A stretch of 7,901 nt of DNA from Candidatus Hydrogenedentota bacterium (GTDB lineage Bacteria > Hydrogenedentota > Hydrogenedentia > Hydrogenedentales > CAITNO01), in contig JAKPUV010001044.1 in NCBI GenBank assembly GCA_029554925.1, positions 1 to 7,901 of the forward strand, in the 5' to 3' direction. Below are positions 1-5,997 of this stretch, piece by piece. Each line of letters opens with the position of its first letter. Positions within the stretch are counted from its first letter, which is position 1. The position numbers were made by a program, and so were the translations under genes. The notes under the pieces are model-generated. The model did no database searches. It saw nothing but the letters and a program-made list of their open reading frames with translations, and had not been told where the DNA came from.

Positions 1-38
1 GAAAAGGAAAACGCCGCAGGGGGATGACCCTGCGGCGT
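1..38 (-). terminator. Rho-independent terminator of rpsT
   Basis: A perfect 11-bp GC-rich inverted repeat (arms 11-21 and 28-38, 6-nt loop 22-27) lies just beyond the rpsT stop codon. Read on the minus strand, the hairpin is followed by a T-rich tail (TTTTCCTTTTC, positions 11 down to 1). Stem plus U-tract in this orientation is the classic intrinsic terminator. It begins 25 nt past the rpsT stop, so rpsT is probably a single-gene transcript or the last gene of its unit. Confidence 0.9.
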
Positions 39-63
39 CAGAAAGGCAAAAGGGGGAAGAAGA

Positions 64-330
64 TCAGGAGGCGCTCTTCTTCGAGAGCTGCAGCTGGAGA
101 CTGGCCTTCTTGCGGGCGGCGCTGTTCTTGTGGATCACGCCCTTCGCCGCGGCGCGGTCAATCTCCGAGATGGCCTTGGTCACCACGGCGGCGGTGTCAT
201 CGCCGCCGCTGACGATGGCCTGCTCGGCCGTCTTCACGAAGGTCTTCATCTTGGACCGCACCGCCATGTTGCGCTGGCGGGCCAGTTCGTTTGTCCGAAT
301 GCGCTTTTCCTGGGACTTGATATTCGCCAT
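64..330 (-). CDS. rpsT: 30S ribosomal protein S20 (bS20)
   Basis: This encodes an 88-residue, very basic protein, close to the usual bS20 length of about 87. bS20 binds 16S rRNA in the body of the small ribosomal subunit and helps early 30S assembly. Family features visible here are the start MANIKSQEKR, the basic helix containing RNMAVRSKMKTFVK, and the C-terminal part with GVIHKNSAARKKA, the conserved H-x-N-x-A-A-R-x-K segment. The start is ATG at 330-328, preceded on the minus strand by GGAG (343-340) with a 9-nt spacer. A sigma70-like promoter lies upstream at 380-409 and a strong terminator downstream at 1-38, so the gene looks monocistronic. In Enterobacteria S20 represses its own translation; nothing here shows whether that applies. 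The identification is secure from the sequence pattern. Confidence 0.97.
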   Translation of the reverse strand: MANIKSQEKRIRTNELARQRNMAVRSKMKTFVKTAEQAIVSGGDDTAAVVTKAISEIDRAAAKGVIHKNSAARKKASLQLQLSKKSAS

Positions 331-379
331 TATTCAGAACTCCGTCGTTTTTTCAGGGTTGTTCCTTCGAGGGGCGGCC

Positions 380-409
380 ATTCTATCAAAAGAAGCGCGC
401 CCGAATCAA
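380..409 (-). promoter_or_regulatory. Predicted sigma70 promoter of rpsT
   Basis: On the minus strand, TTGATT (409-404; 4 of 6 matches to the -35 consensus) is followed after an 18-nt spacer by TAGAAT (385-380; 5 of 6 matches to the -10 consensus). Transcription would start near 373, giving a 5' leader of about 43 nt before the rpsT ATG. This rests on pattern match and position only. An 18-nt spacer is within the accepted range. Confidence 0.6.
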
Positions 410-457
410 CCCGTTTGCGCCACTTCATTTCGGAGCGCGCCAACAGGCCCCGCCAAA

Positions 458-487
458 TTGAAACCTTTCGGTCCCGGACGGCATAAT
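458..487 (+). promoter_or_regulatory. Predicted sigma70 promoter of the ExbB/ExbD/TPR/VWA cassette
   Basis: TTGAAA (458-463; 5 of 6 matches) and CATAAT (482-487; 5 of 6 matches) are separated by 18 nt. This is a strong match in an otherwise GC-rich sequence. The start would fall near 494, leaving a leader of about 80 nt before the ATG at 574. It is the only good plus-strand promoter I see upstream of the cassette, so it probably drives all four genes. Its -35 element is 48 nt from that of the rpsT promoter facing the other way. Confidence 0.6.
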
Positions 488-561
488 AATGCGAGAACAC
501 AACGCGGGGAGCGGCCGTCCGCACGCCGTCCCGCTGTCCGCCTGTCCGATGCCCAACCACG

Positions 562-565
562 AGGA
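562..565 (+). promoter_or_regulatory. Ribosome-binding site for the ExbB-like gene
   Basis: AGGA at 562-565, within GAGGA, lies 8 nt before the ATG at 574 and supports that start. A second AAGG directly abuts the ATG and is too close to serve as the main site. Confidence 0.6.
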
Positions 566-573
566 ATAGAAGG

Positions 574-1377
574 ATGAAACACCCCTGGATTGTCTACGGA
601 GTCCTTGTGGCGCTGGCGCTCTTCGCGCAGGCCGCAGTCCGCGCGCAGGACACCGCGCAGGACACCCCGCCGGCCGCCCCCCCCGCGGCCAGTGCGGCGC
701 CGGCCGGAGACGCGGTGCCCCTGCCCGGCGTCTCCCCCCCGGCGGTCGCCAGCCGGATGACGCTGATGACCATGATCCAGCAGGGCGGTCTTATCCTGTG
801 GATCACCATGGCGATGGGGTTCCTGGGCCTCCTGCTGACCATTTATCTTCTGCTCACAGTGACAACGAAGCGGGAGGTTCCGCCCACGCTGGTCAAGCGG
901 GCGCAGGCCCAAATCAAGGCGGGGGACCTCCGCGGCGCGTACCAGATGTGCCTGGAGCGCGACGAGATGATCTCGCTCGTGATCCGCGCGGGGCTCAAGA
1001 TGGCCGGCCACGACCGCTATGTGATCCAGGAGGCCATGGAGAGCGAGGGCGACCGCGGCGCCACGGCCCTCTGGCAGAAGGTCTCGTACCTTAACAACAT
1101 CGCCATGATCGCGCCCCTGCTGGGGCTGCTCGGCACGGTCTGGGGCATGATGCAGGCCTTCAGCTCCATCGCCCTCGACACCGCCCAGGTCAAGGGGCTG
1201 ACCATGGCCTACAGCGTCTCCCAGGCCATGATCACCACGGCGGGCGGGCTCATCGTCGCCATTCCCGCCATGGCGGTCTACTACTACCTGCGGGGCCGCG
1301 TCATCCGGATCATCGCCGAGGTCGAGGCCCAGGCCAGCGAGTTCGTCGAGCTGATCGCCGAAAAGGAGCAGTCATGA
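574..1377 (+). CDS. MotA/TolQ/ExbB-family proton channel protein
   Basis: This 267-residue inner-membrane protein is the likely channel subunit of an ExbB-ExbD/TolQ-TolR-type motor, which couples proton flow to force on a periplasm-spanning partner. Residues 1-24 look like a cleavable signal peptide (candidate cleavage VRA|QD). An Ala/Pro-rich stretch follows (about 25-62), then TM1 (about 72-95), a cytoplasmic region (about 96-170), TM2 (about 174-195, with APLLGLLGTVWGMM) and TM3 (about 219-239, with ITTAGGLIVAIPA). Thr188 in GTVWG and Thr222 in the TM3 motif match the conserved pore-lining threonines of ExbB/TolQ. Plain ExbB and TolQ lack a cleaved leader, although N-terminally extended ExbB homologues are known. 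The stop overlaps the ExbD-like start (ATGA, 1374-1377), indicating translational coupling. I cannot assign ExbB versus TolQ orthology, so no symbol is given. Confidence 0.93.
   Translation: MKHPWIVYGVLVALALFAQAAVRAQDTAQDTPPAAPPAASAAPAGDAVPLPGVSPPAVASRMTLMTMIQQGGLILWITMAMGFLGLLLTIYLLLTVTTKREVPPTLVKRAQAQIKAGDLRGAYQMCLERDEMISLVIRAGLKMAGHDRYVIQEAMESEGDRGATALWQKVSYLNNIAMIAPLLGLLGTVWGMMQAFSSIALDTAQVKGLTMAYSVSQAMITTAGGLIVAIPAMAVYYYLRGRVIRIIAEVEAQASEFVELIAEKEQS
1363..1368 (+). promoter_or_regulatory. Ribosome-binding site for the ExbD-like gene
   Basis: AAGGAG at 1363-1368 sits 5 nt before the ATG at 1374, inside the end of the ExbB-like gene. It supports the start that overlaps the upstream stop codon. 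Confidence 0.7.
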
Positions 1378-1814
1378 GGATCGGGGTGGGACGCCAGCTT
1401 CAGGAGGAGTCGGAGACCATCCAGATGGCTCCGCTCATTGACATTGTCTTCCTCACCCTCATCTTCTTCATGGTCACCAGCGTCTACGCCACCCTCGAGA
1501 GCGAGGTGGACATTGTCCTGCCCACGGCCGACACGGCCAAGGAGAACGAGCGGACCCAGGGCGAGATATTCATCAACCTCCGGGAGGACGGCGCGATCAT
1601 CGTCAACGAGCGGCAGATGGAGGTGCCCGAGCTTCAGGAGGTGCTCCTCCGGGTGGCCAAGTACTTCCCCGGCGGCGCGGTGATCATCCGGGGCGACACC
1701 AACGCCCAGCTCGGGAGGGCCATGCAGATACTCGACTGCTGCCGCAAGGCGGACATTCAAAACATCGCCTTCGCGACGACCAAGGACGAGGACGGCGCGC
1801 CCCCGGCGTCCTGA
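1374..1814 (+). CDS. ExbD/TolR-family biopolymer transport protein
   Basis: This 146-residue protein has normal ExbD/TolR length and topology: a short cytoplasmic N-terminus, one membrane helix (about 20-40) and a periplasmic domain (about 45-140). The helix entry MAPLIDIVFLTLIFFM carries Asp23, matching the single membrane Asp of ExbD/TolR (Asp25 in E. coli ExbD) that takes up and releases protons. The periplasmic part shows the usual order: a QGEIFINLREDG-like strand, IIVNERQ, an amphipathic helix, VIIRGDTNA, then a helix and final strand (IQNIAFATT). It ends in a short acidic/polar tail. Start ATG overlaps the stop of the channel gene, with a strong AAGGAG upstream. With that gene it should form the proton-driven motor unit. 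The cassette lacks TonB, TolA, TolB and Pal, so the type is left open. Confidence 0.93.
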   Translation: MRIGVGRQLQEESETIQMAPLIDIVFLTLIFFMVTSVYATLESEVDIVLPTADTAKENERTQGEIFINLREDGAIIVNERQMEVPELQEVLLRVAKYFPGGAVIIRGDTNAQLGRAMQILDCCRKADIQNIAFATTKDEDGAPPAS

Positions 1815-1828
1815 CAAACGGAATCATC

Positions 1829-4207
1829 ATGCGAAACTGCCTGACCGCGGTCATATTGTGCTGCTGCCTGCTGCCGTCCCTTTGCAATGCCCAGGAGGGC
1901 GGGTCGGGGGGCGACCAGCTGGACTTCGCCAACGGTCTGTTCAGCCGGGGCTTCTTCGAGGAGGCCGCCGAGGAGTACGAAGTTTTCCTGCAGGCGAACC
2001 CCTCCGGCCCGGAAGCCCCCAACGCGTGGTTCCGCCTGGGGCAGTGCGCCCAGTCCTCCGGCGCGGCGGAGAAGGCGGCAGGCGCCTACACCAAGGCCGC
2101 CGAGCTGGCCCAGGACCCCGCCCTGCGCACACGGGCGCGGCTGGGGCTGGGCGAGTCCCTGGTGTCCGCCAAAAAGCACGCCGAGGCGCTTGAAATTCTC
2201 ACCCCCCTCTGCGGGGAGGAGCAGGCCCCCGAAGTCCGCGGGCGGGCGCTGTACTATCTGGGCCGGGCCCAGGCCTCCCAGGGCAACCAGGAGGCCGCCG
2301 CCAAGGCCTTCGAGTCCCTCGTGGCCGCGTTGCCGGACCACGCCCTGACGCCCTATGCCCAGTACCAGCTCGCCTTCGTCCAGATGGCCCGCAATTTCCA
2401 CGAGGACGCCGCCATCACCTTCTCGCAGGTGGCGGAAAACACCAAGGCCGACGCCGCCCTCCGCATGGAGAGCCGTTTCCGCACCGCCGAAATCTACGAC
2501 AAGATAGGATGGTTCAGCGCCGCCGTCGGGGCCTACGAGCAGCTCAAGACTGAGTTCCCCGACTCGGACTACGCGCGGCGCGCCGACTACGGCTACGCCT
2601 GGTCCCTCTACCACGCCCGCAAGTACCCCGAGGCCGCCGCCGCCGCGGAAAAGTTCCTGGCCGCCAGCACCGACCCCGCCCTGATCCCCGGCATCCGCTA
2701 CCTGCTCGCCAACTGCCTCCAGCAGCAGAAGGAATTCGACCGGGCCCTGGAGATTTACCGCGACCTCCCGGAAAAGCACCCCGAGTCCCCCTTCGCGGCG
2801 CAGGCGCGGGCGAAAGTGCCCTGGGCGCTGCATCTGAAGGGCGACGCCGCGGGCGCCAAGGCTGCCGCTCTGGCCTACCTTCAGGAGGACAAGGAATCGC
2901 CGGCGGCCGGCGAGGTTGGCTTTCTGCTGGGGCTGCTCCTCCACGCCGAGGGCAACAACGAGGACGCCCGGCAGGAGTTCCGTCTGGTGGCTGAGAAGTT
3001 CCCGGACAGCGAGTTTGCGCCGGAGGCCCTGTACAAATCCGCCGAATGCACCCTCCAGCTGGGCATGCGCGACGATGCGGCCAAGACCTTCGAGGAGTTT
3101 GTGCGCCGGTATCCGGACAACCCGCTCGCGGCCGAGGCGATCCTGCGCGCGGGCGACGCCCAGTTTAACTCCCAGGACTTCGCGAAGGCCGTGGAGAAGT
3201 ACACGGCCCTGCTGGCCAGCCCGGTGACCCCCGAAGCCGAGGAAAACGCCCGCTACCGGCTCGCCATCACCTACCACAACATGAAAGAGCGGGCGAAGGC
3301 CGCGGAGCAGTATCAGGCCCTGCTGGACAAGTTTCCCGCGTCCCGCCATGCCGCGCAGGCGCTGTTCCACCTCGGGGAGTACCAGCTCCGGGAACAGAAG
3401 GACGCCCTGAAGGCCATCGAGTCGTACCAGGCGTCCCTGGACAAAGCCCCGGCCCCCGAACTCGCCGCCCTGGCACTCAGGGGGCTCGCCCTGGCCCGCT
3501 ACGAGCGCAAGGACTACGAGATGGCCGCCGACCAGTTCCTGCGGCTGATCCGCGAGTACCCCCAGACCGTGCTCCCCGAGGAGGTGTACACCTGGTGCGG
3601 GCAGTGGTTCTTCGACGCCGGAAAATGGACGGAGGCGACCGCCGTGCTGGACGCGCTCCTCAAGGCGCTGCCCGAATACCCCTACGCCGACAAGGTCCGC
3701 TTCACCGCGGCGGAGTGTTCGGAAAAGTCCGGAAACGACGCCGACGCCCTTGCAAGGTACCAGGCGACCGTGGATGCCAACCCGACCGGCGCCAAGGCGG
3801 TGGAGGCGAAGTACCGCATGGCCCGCCTGCATGAAAAGGCGGGGGAGGAGGACAAGGCCCTTTCCCTTTACGAGGAGGCCTCCTCCGCCAACACGGGCGA
3901 GGTGGCGGCCCAGGCCCGGTTCCGCCTCGGCGAAATCTTCGAGGCCCGGGGAGAGCACGAGCGTGCCGCCCGCAACTTCATGCGCGTCGCCATTCTCTTC
4001 CTCCACGAAACCCTGTCACCCCAGGCCCTGGCCCGGGCCGGGCAGTGCTACGAACAGGCGGGCCTCGCCGCGCAGGCGCTGGGCGCCTACGAGGAACTGC
4101 TGAAGGACTATCCCGAGTCCGAGCCCGCGCCCAAGGCCCGCGAGGCCGCGGACCGTCTGCGGCAGGCGGGGACCGCCGCCGCCCCGGCGAAGGAGCCCGC
4201 CGCATGA
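1829..4207 (+). CDS. Secreted TPR-repeat protein (about 20 repeats)
   Basis: This 792-residue protein begins with a signal peptide (MRNCLTAVILCCCLLPSLCNA, candidate cleavage before Gln22). The Cys residues do not form a proper lipobox, so it is probably soluble in the periplasm rather than a lipoprotein. By eye, residues about 30 to 765 are a near-continuous series of about 20 helical hairpins of 36-38 residues with TPR spacing (Leu-Gly in helix A, Ala-x-x-x-Tyr/Phe in helix B, Pro at the turn). Typical units end in FPDS, YPDN or FPAS. A short capping helix and an Ala/Pro tail follow. Such superhelices serve as protein-binding scaffolds. In diderms, TPR proteins of this style accompany Tol-Pal (CpoB/YbgF), BamD and some TonB systems (TtpC). 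It starts 14 nt after the ExbD-like gene, with a weak CGGAA site (1819-1823). The stop overlaps the next start (ATGA, 4204-4207). The partner is unknown; a role bridging motor and VWA protein is inference. Confidence 0.88.
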   Translation: MRNCLTAVILCCCLLPSLCNAQEGGSGGDQLDFANGLFSRGFFEEAAEEYEVFLQANPSGPEAPNAWFRLGQCAQSSGAAEKAAGAYTKAAELAQDPALRTRARLGLGESLVSAKKHAEALEILTPLCGEEQAPEVRGRALYYLGRAQASQGNQEAAAKAFESLVAALPDHALTPYAQYQLAFVQMARNFHEDAAITFSQVAENTKADAALRMESRFRTAEIYDKIGWFSAAVGAYEQLKTEFPDSDYARRADYGYAWSLYHARKYPEAAAAAEKFLAASTDPALIPGIRYLLANCLQQQKEFDRALEIYRDLPEKHPESPFAAQARAKVPWALHLKGDAAGAKAAALAYLQEDKESPAAGEVGFLLGLLLHAEGNNEDARQEFRLVAEKFPDSEFAPEALYKSAECTLQLGMRDDAAKTFEEFVRRYPDNPLAAEAILRAGDAQFNSQDFAKAVEKYTALLASPVTPEAEENARYRLAITYHNMKERAKAAEQYQALLDKFPASRHAAQALFHLGEYQLREQKDALKAIESYQASLDKAPAPELAALALRGLALARYERKDYEMAADQFLRLIREYPQTVLPEEVYTWCGQWFFDAGKWTEATAVLDALLKALPEYPYADKVRFTAAECSEKSGNDADALARYQATVDANPTGAKAVEAKYRMARLHEKAGEEDKALSLYEEASSANTGEVAAQARFRLGEIFEARGEHERAARNFMRVAILFLHETLSPQALARAGQCYEQAGLAAQALGAYEELLKDYPESEPAPKAREAADRLRQAGTAAAPAKEPAA
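4190..4195 (+). promoter_or_regulatory. Ribosome-binding site fixing the VWA gene start
   Basis: AAGGAG at 4190-4195 lies 8 nt before the ATG at 4204. The reading frame stays open upstream to an ATG at 4045, but that stretch would overlap the TPR gene by over 160 nt and encodes an Arg/Gly-rich sequence with no signal or membrane helix. Start 4204 gives an immediate membrane anchor and an ATGA overlap, so it is the better start. Confidence 0.8.
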
Positions 4208-5949
4208 CCAGCCGGCGCACCATGATGGGGGTCTCCTTTCTCGTCAGCGCGCTGGTCTACATCGCGATGCTGCTGGCCGCACCCTATGTGACCCTCATGG
4301 AGGCGAACCGCTCCGCCGCCGTTGCCATGAATCTGGTAAGCATCTCCCTGCGCGAGGACACCCCGGAGGTGACGCCCCCCCCGGTGGAGGAGAACCCCGT
4401 GGCGGCCCCCTCGCGGCCCGGAAGCATTGAGGAGCTCCTTTCCCAGCCCGGCGAGGCGCCCGTTGAAGCGCCCGCCGGCCAAAACGCCGCCCCCGCGGAA
4501 ATCCCCGACCTCGCCGGACGTGTGGCCGGGGAGCCCATCGCGAGGGAGCACGAGCTCGCTTTCGACCCCGCGTCCCTGGAGCGAGCCGACGCCAAGATCA
4601 TCGAAATTGACCGCGACACGGCCCGCAACGAGGTGGAGGTGCCCCGCAGGCTGGTGCGTCCCAGTCCCGACCGGATTCTGGAACCGGGCGTGTTTCCCGC
4701 CCTCCGCAGCGAGGGGTTCGCGCCCGGCGACATCCCCCTGGAGCCCGTGCCTGCGGGCATCGGACTCGCCCCGGCACCCGGCGAGGCGCTGGCCGGTCCC
4801 CCGCCCGTGGCGCCGGTCACGCCGCCCGTTCCCGTGCCCGAACCCGTCCAGAAAGCCATCGAAGCCCCCCTGGCCGACCTGCCCATTGAAAACGAGGTGA
4901 GGGAGGCCAAGGCCGAAAGCGACTACGTCTTTCTGGACGACATGCTCGACATCCGCGTGAACACCTACACGCAGCCCGGCGAGCCGCTGGGTTTCTTCGA
5001 GTTGGTGGTCTCCCCCAAGCAGGGCAAGGCGGTCGAGGTCATTCCCAAGGACATCACCTTCGTCGTGGACGCCTCCCAAAGCGTCATGCAACGCAAGCTC
5101 GACCTCGTGTGCCGGGGACTGGGCGGAGTGATCATGCGCCTGCGCCCCGAGGACTATTTTAATCTGGTCATTTTCCGCGACAACCCGGTGCCTTTCCAGC
5201 CGCAGCGCGTCCCCGCCACCGAGGCCAACAAGGCCGCGGCCGTCGGCCTCCTGAAAGGGCTAGAATCCAAGAGCCAGACCGACGTCTACAAAGCCCTGAA
5301 CCCGGTGGTAATGGAGGCACCGCGCCCCGGCATTCCCGGGATGATCTTCATCTCCTCCGACTTCCGCCCCACCACCGGGGTGCAGAACGGCCGCGAAATC
5401 ATCAACGGGCTCAGCCGGGACAACGCCCTGCGCAACAGCATCTACGCCTTCGGCGTGGGCAACACGGTGAACCGCTACACCATGGAATTTCTGGCCTACC
5501 GCAACAAGGGCCGCGCGCGGATCACGCCCGACATCGAGAAGGCCCCGCCCGAACTGGAGGCGTTCTACCAGGAATTCAGCGATCCCGTGCTCACGGGCAT
5601 TCAGGTCAATTTCAGCCGGATCGACGAGGAAGAAATCTATCCGGCGCACATTCCCGACTTCTTCACCAACAGCGGCGTGGCCCTCTACGGGCGTTTTGAC
5701 CCCGCCAAGAACCGCCAGTTCGTCATGCGCATGACCGGATGGGCGGGCGACCGGAAGAAGGAGGTGGTGTTCCGCGCCGAACTGGACAAGGCCGGAAAGG
5801 GAGGCTCCTCCATCCCCGGCAACTGGGCGTTTGCCAAATCCTACGCCCTTATCAGCGAGATGTCGGAGAAGGGGGAAACCCCCGAACTCCTAAACCAGCT
5901 CCGGGAACTGTCAAGGAAGTACAATGTCCGCACCTCCTACGACCAGTAG
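4204..5949 (+). CDS. Membrane-anchored proline-rich VWA-domain protein
   Basis: This 581-residue protein has one N-terminal membrane helix after MTSRR (about residues 8-28). A long periplasmic linker follows, with Pro-rich parts at about 54-101 and 181-227, then a von Willebrand A domain (about 282-455). The MIDAS metal site looks complete: DASQS (Asp289, Ser291, Ser293), Thr359 in SQTD and Asp386 in ISSDFRP. A beta-rich segment (about 459-535) and a helical end (about 540-575, with WAFAKSYALISEM and LRELSRKYNVRTSY) resemble the post-VWA module of VIT-VWA/inter-alpha-trypsin-inhibitor-like bacterial proteins. No VIT domain precedes the VWA. Relatives usually continue a few residues beyond the final TSY. 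VWA domains bind protein ligands through the metal. The anchor plus Pro-rich arm next to ExbB/ExbD mimics TonB or TolA, but I see no TonB or TolA C-terminal domain. The family call is firm; the role as motor effector is inference. Confidence 0.9.
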   Translation: MTSRRTMMGVSFLVSALVYIAMLLAAPYVTLMEANRSAAVAMNLVSISLREDTPEVTPPPVEENPVAAPSRPGSIEELLSQPGEAPVEAPAGQNAAPAEIPDLAGRVAGEPIAREHELAFDPASLERADAKIIEIDRDTARNEVEVPRRLVRPSPDRILEPGVFPALRSEGFAPGDIPLEPVPAGIGLAPAPGEALAGPPPVAPVTPPVPVPEPVQKAIEAPLADLPIENEVREAKAESDYVFLDDMLDIRVNTYTQPGEPLGFFELVVSPKQGKAVEVIPKDITFVVDASQSVMQRKLDLVCRGLGGVIMRLRPEDYFNLVIFRDNPVPFQPQRVPATEANKAAAVGLLKGLESKSQTDVYKALNPVVMEAPRPGIPGMIFISSDFRPTTGVQNGREIINGLSRDNALRNSIYAFGVGNTVNRYTMEFLAYRNKGRARITPDIEKAPPELEAFYQEFSDPVLTGIQVNFSRIDEEEIYPAHIPDFFTNSGVALYGRFDPAKNRQFVMRMTGWAGDRKKEVVFRAELDKAGKGGSSIPGNWAFAKSYALISEMSEKGETPELLNQLRELSRKYNVRTSYDQ

Positions 5950-5983
5950 GCCGCCCCGTATCGTGTCGCGCACCTCCGGAACC

Positions 5984-5988
5984 GGGAG
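5984..5988 (+). promoter_or_regulatory. Ribosome-binding site for the GHMP kinase
   Basis: GGGAG at 5984-5988 lies 9 nt before the GTG at 5998. It favours the GTG start over the in-frame ATG at 6076, which has no comparable site. Part of it (GGAG, 5985-5988) could pair with CTCC at 5974-5977 across a 7-nt loop, a stem of only 4 bp. Confidence 0.55.
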
Positions 5989-5997
5989 TCTCCGCGG

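Larger units (their letters stand above)
331..573. other. Divergent intergenic regulatory region
   Basis: This 243-nt spacer between rpsT (minus) and the ExbB-like gene (plus) is the only sizeable non-coding stretch in the window and is locally more AT-rich than the genes. It holds one promoter facing each way (separate entries), the rpsT ribosome-binding site and a leader of about 80 nt for the four-gene cassette. I found no convincing small gene, riboswitch or operator palindrome in it. A modest GC-rich stem can be drawn in the leader at 504-534. Confidence 0.75.

Noticed and set aside
1829..1891. Lipoprotein signal in the TPR protein
   Set aside because: The Cys residues at 11-13 and 19 lack a proper lipobox (PSLC and LLCC-type contexts do not fit L-A/S-G/A-C at the right place), while CNA|Q fits signal peptidase I.
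1757..4006. Long minus-strand open frame of 749 codons opposite the TPR gene
   Set aside because: Its Gly/Leu/Val-rich translation shows no family motif and is the expected shadow of a high-GC gene. The plus strand has a signal peptide and regular TPR repeats.
4045..4203. Upstream extension of the VWA reading frame to an ATG at 4045
   Set aside because: It would overlap the TPR gene out of frame, encodes an Arg/Gly-rich shadow sequence and lacks the membrane helix. The ATG at 4204 has AAGGAG at 8 nt and an ATGA overlap.
5974..5988. Hairpin masking the ribosome-binding site of the kinase as a regulatory switch
   Set aside because: The stem is only 4 bp (CTCC with GGAG, 7-nt loop), too weak and too common in GC-rich DNA to support a claim.
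5950..5997. Terminator between the VWA gene and the kinase
   Set aside because: There is no stable stem followed by a T-tract in these 48 nt, so read-through from the cassette into the kinase is possible.
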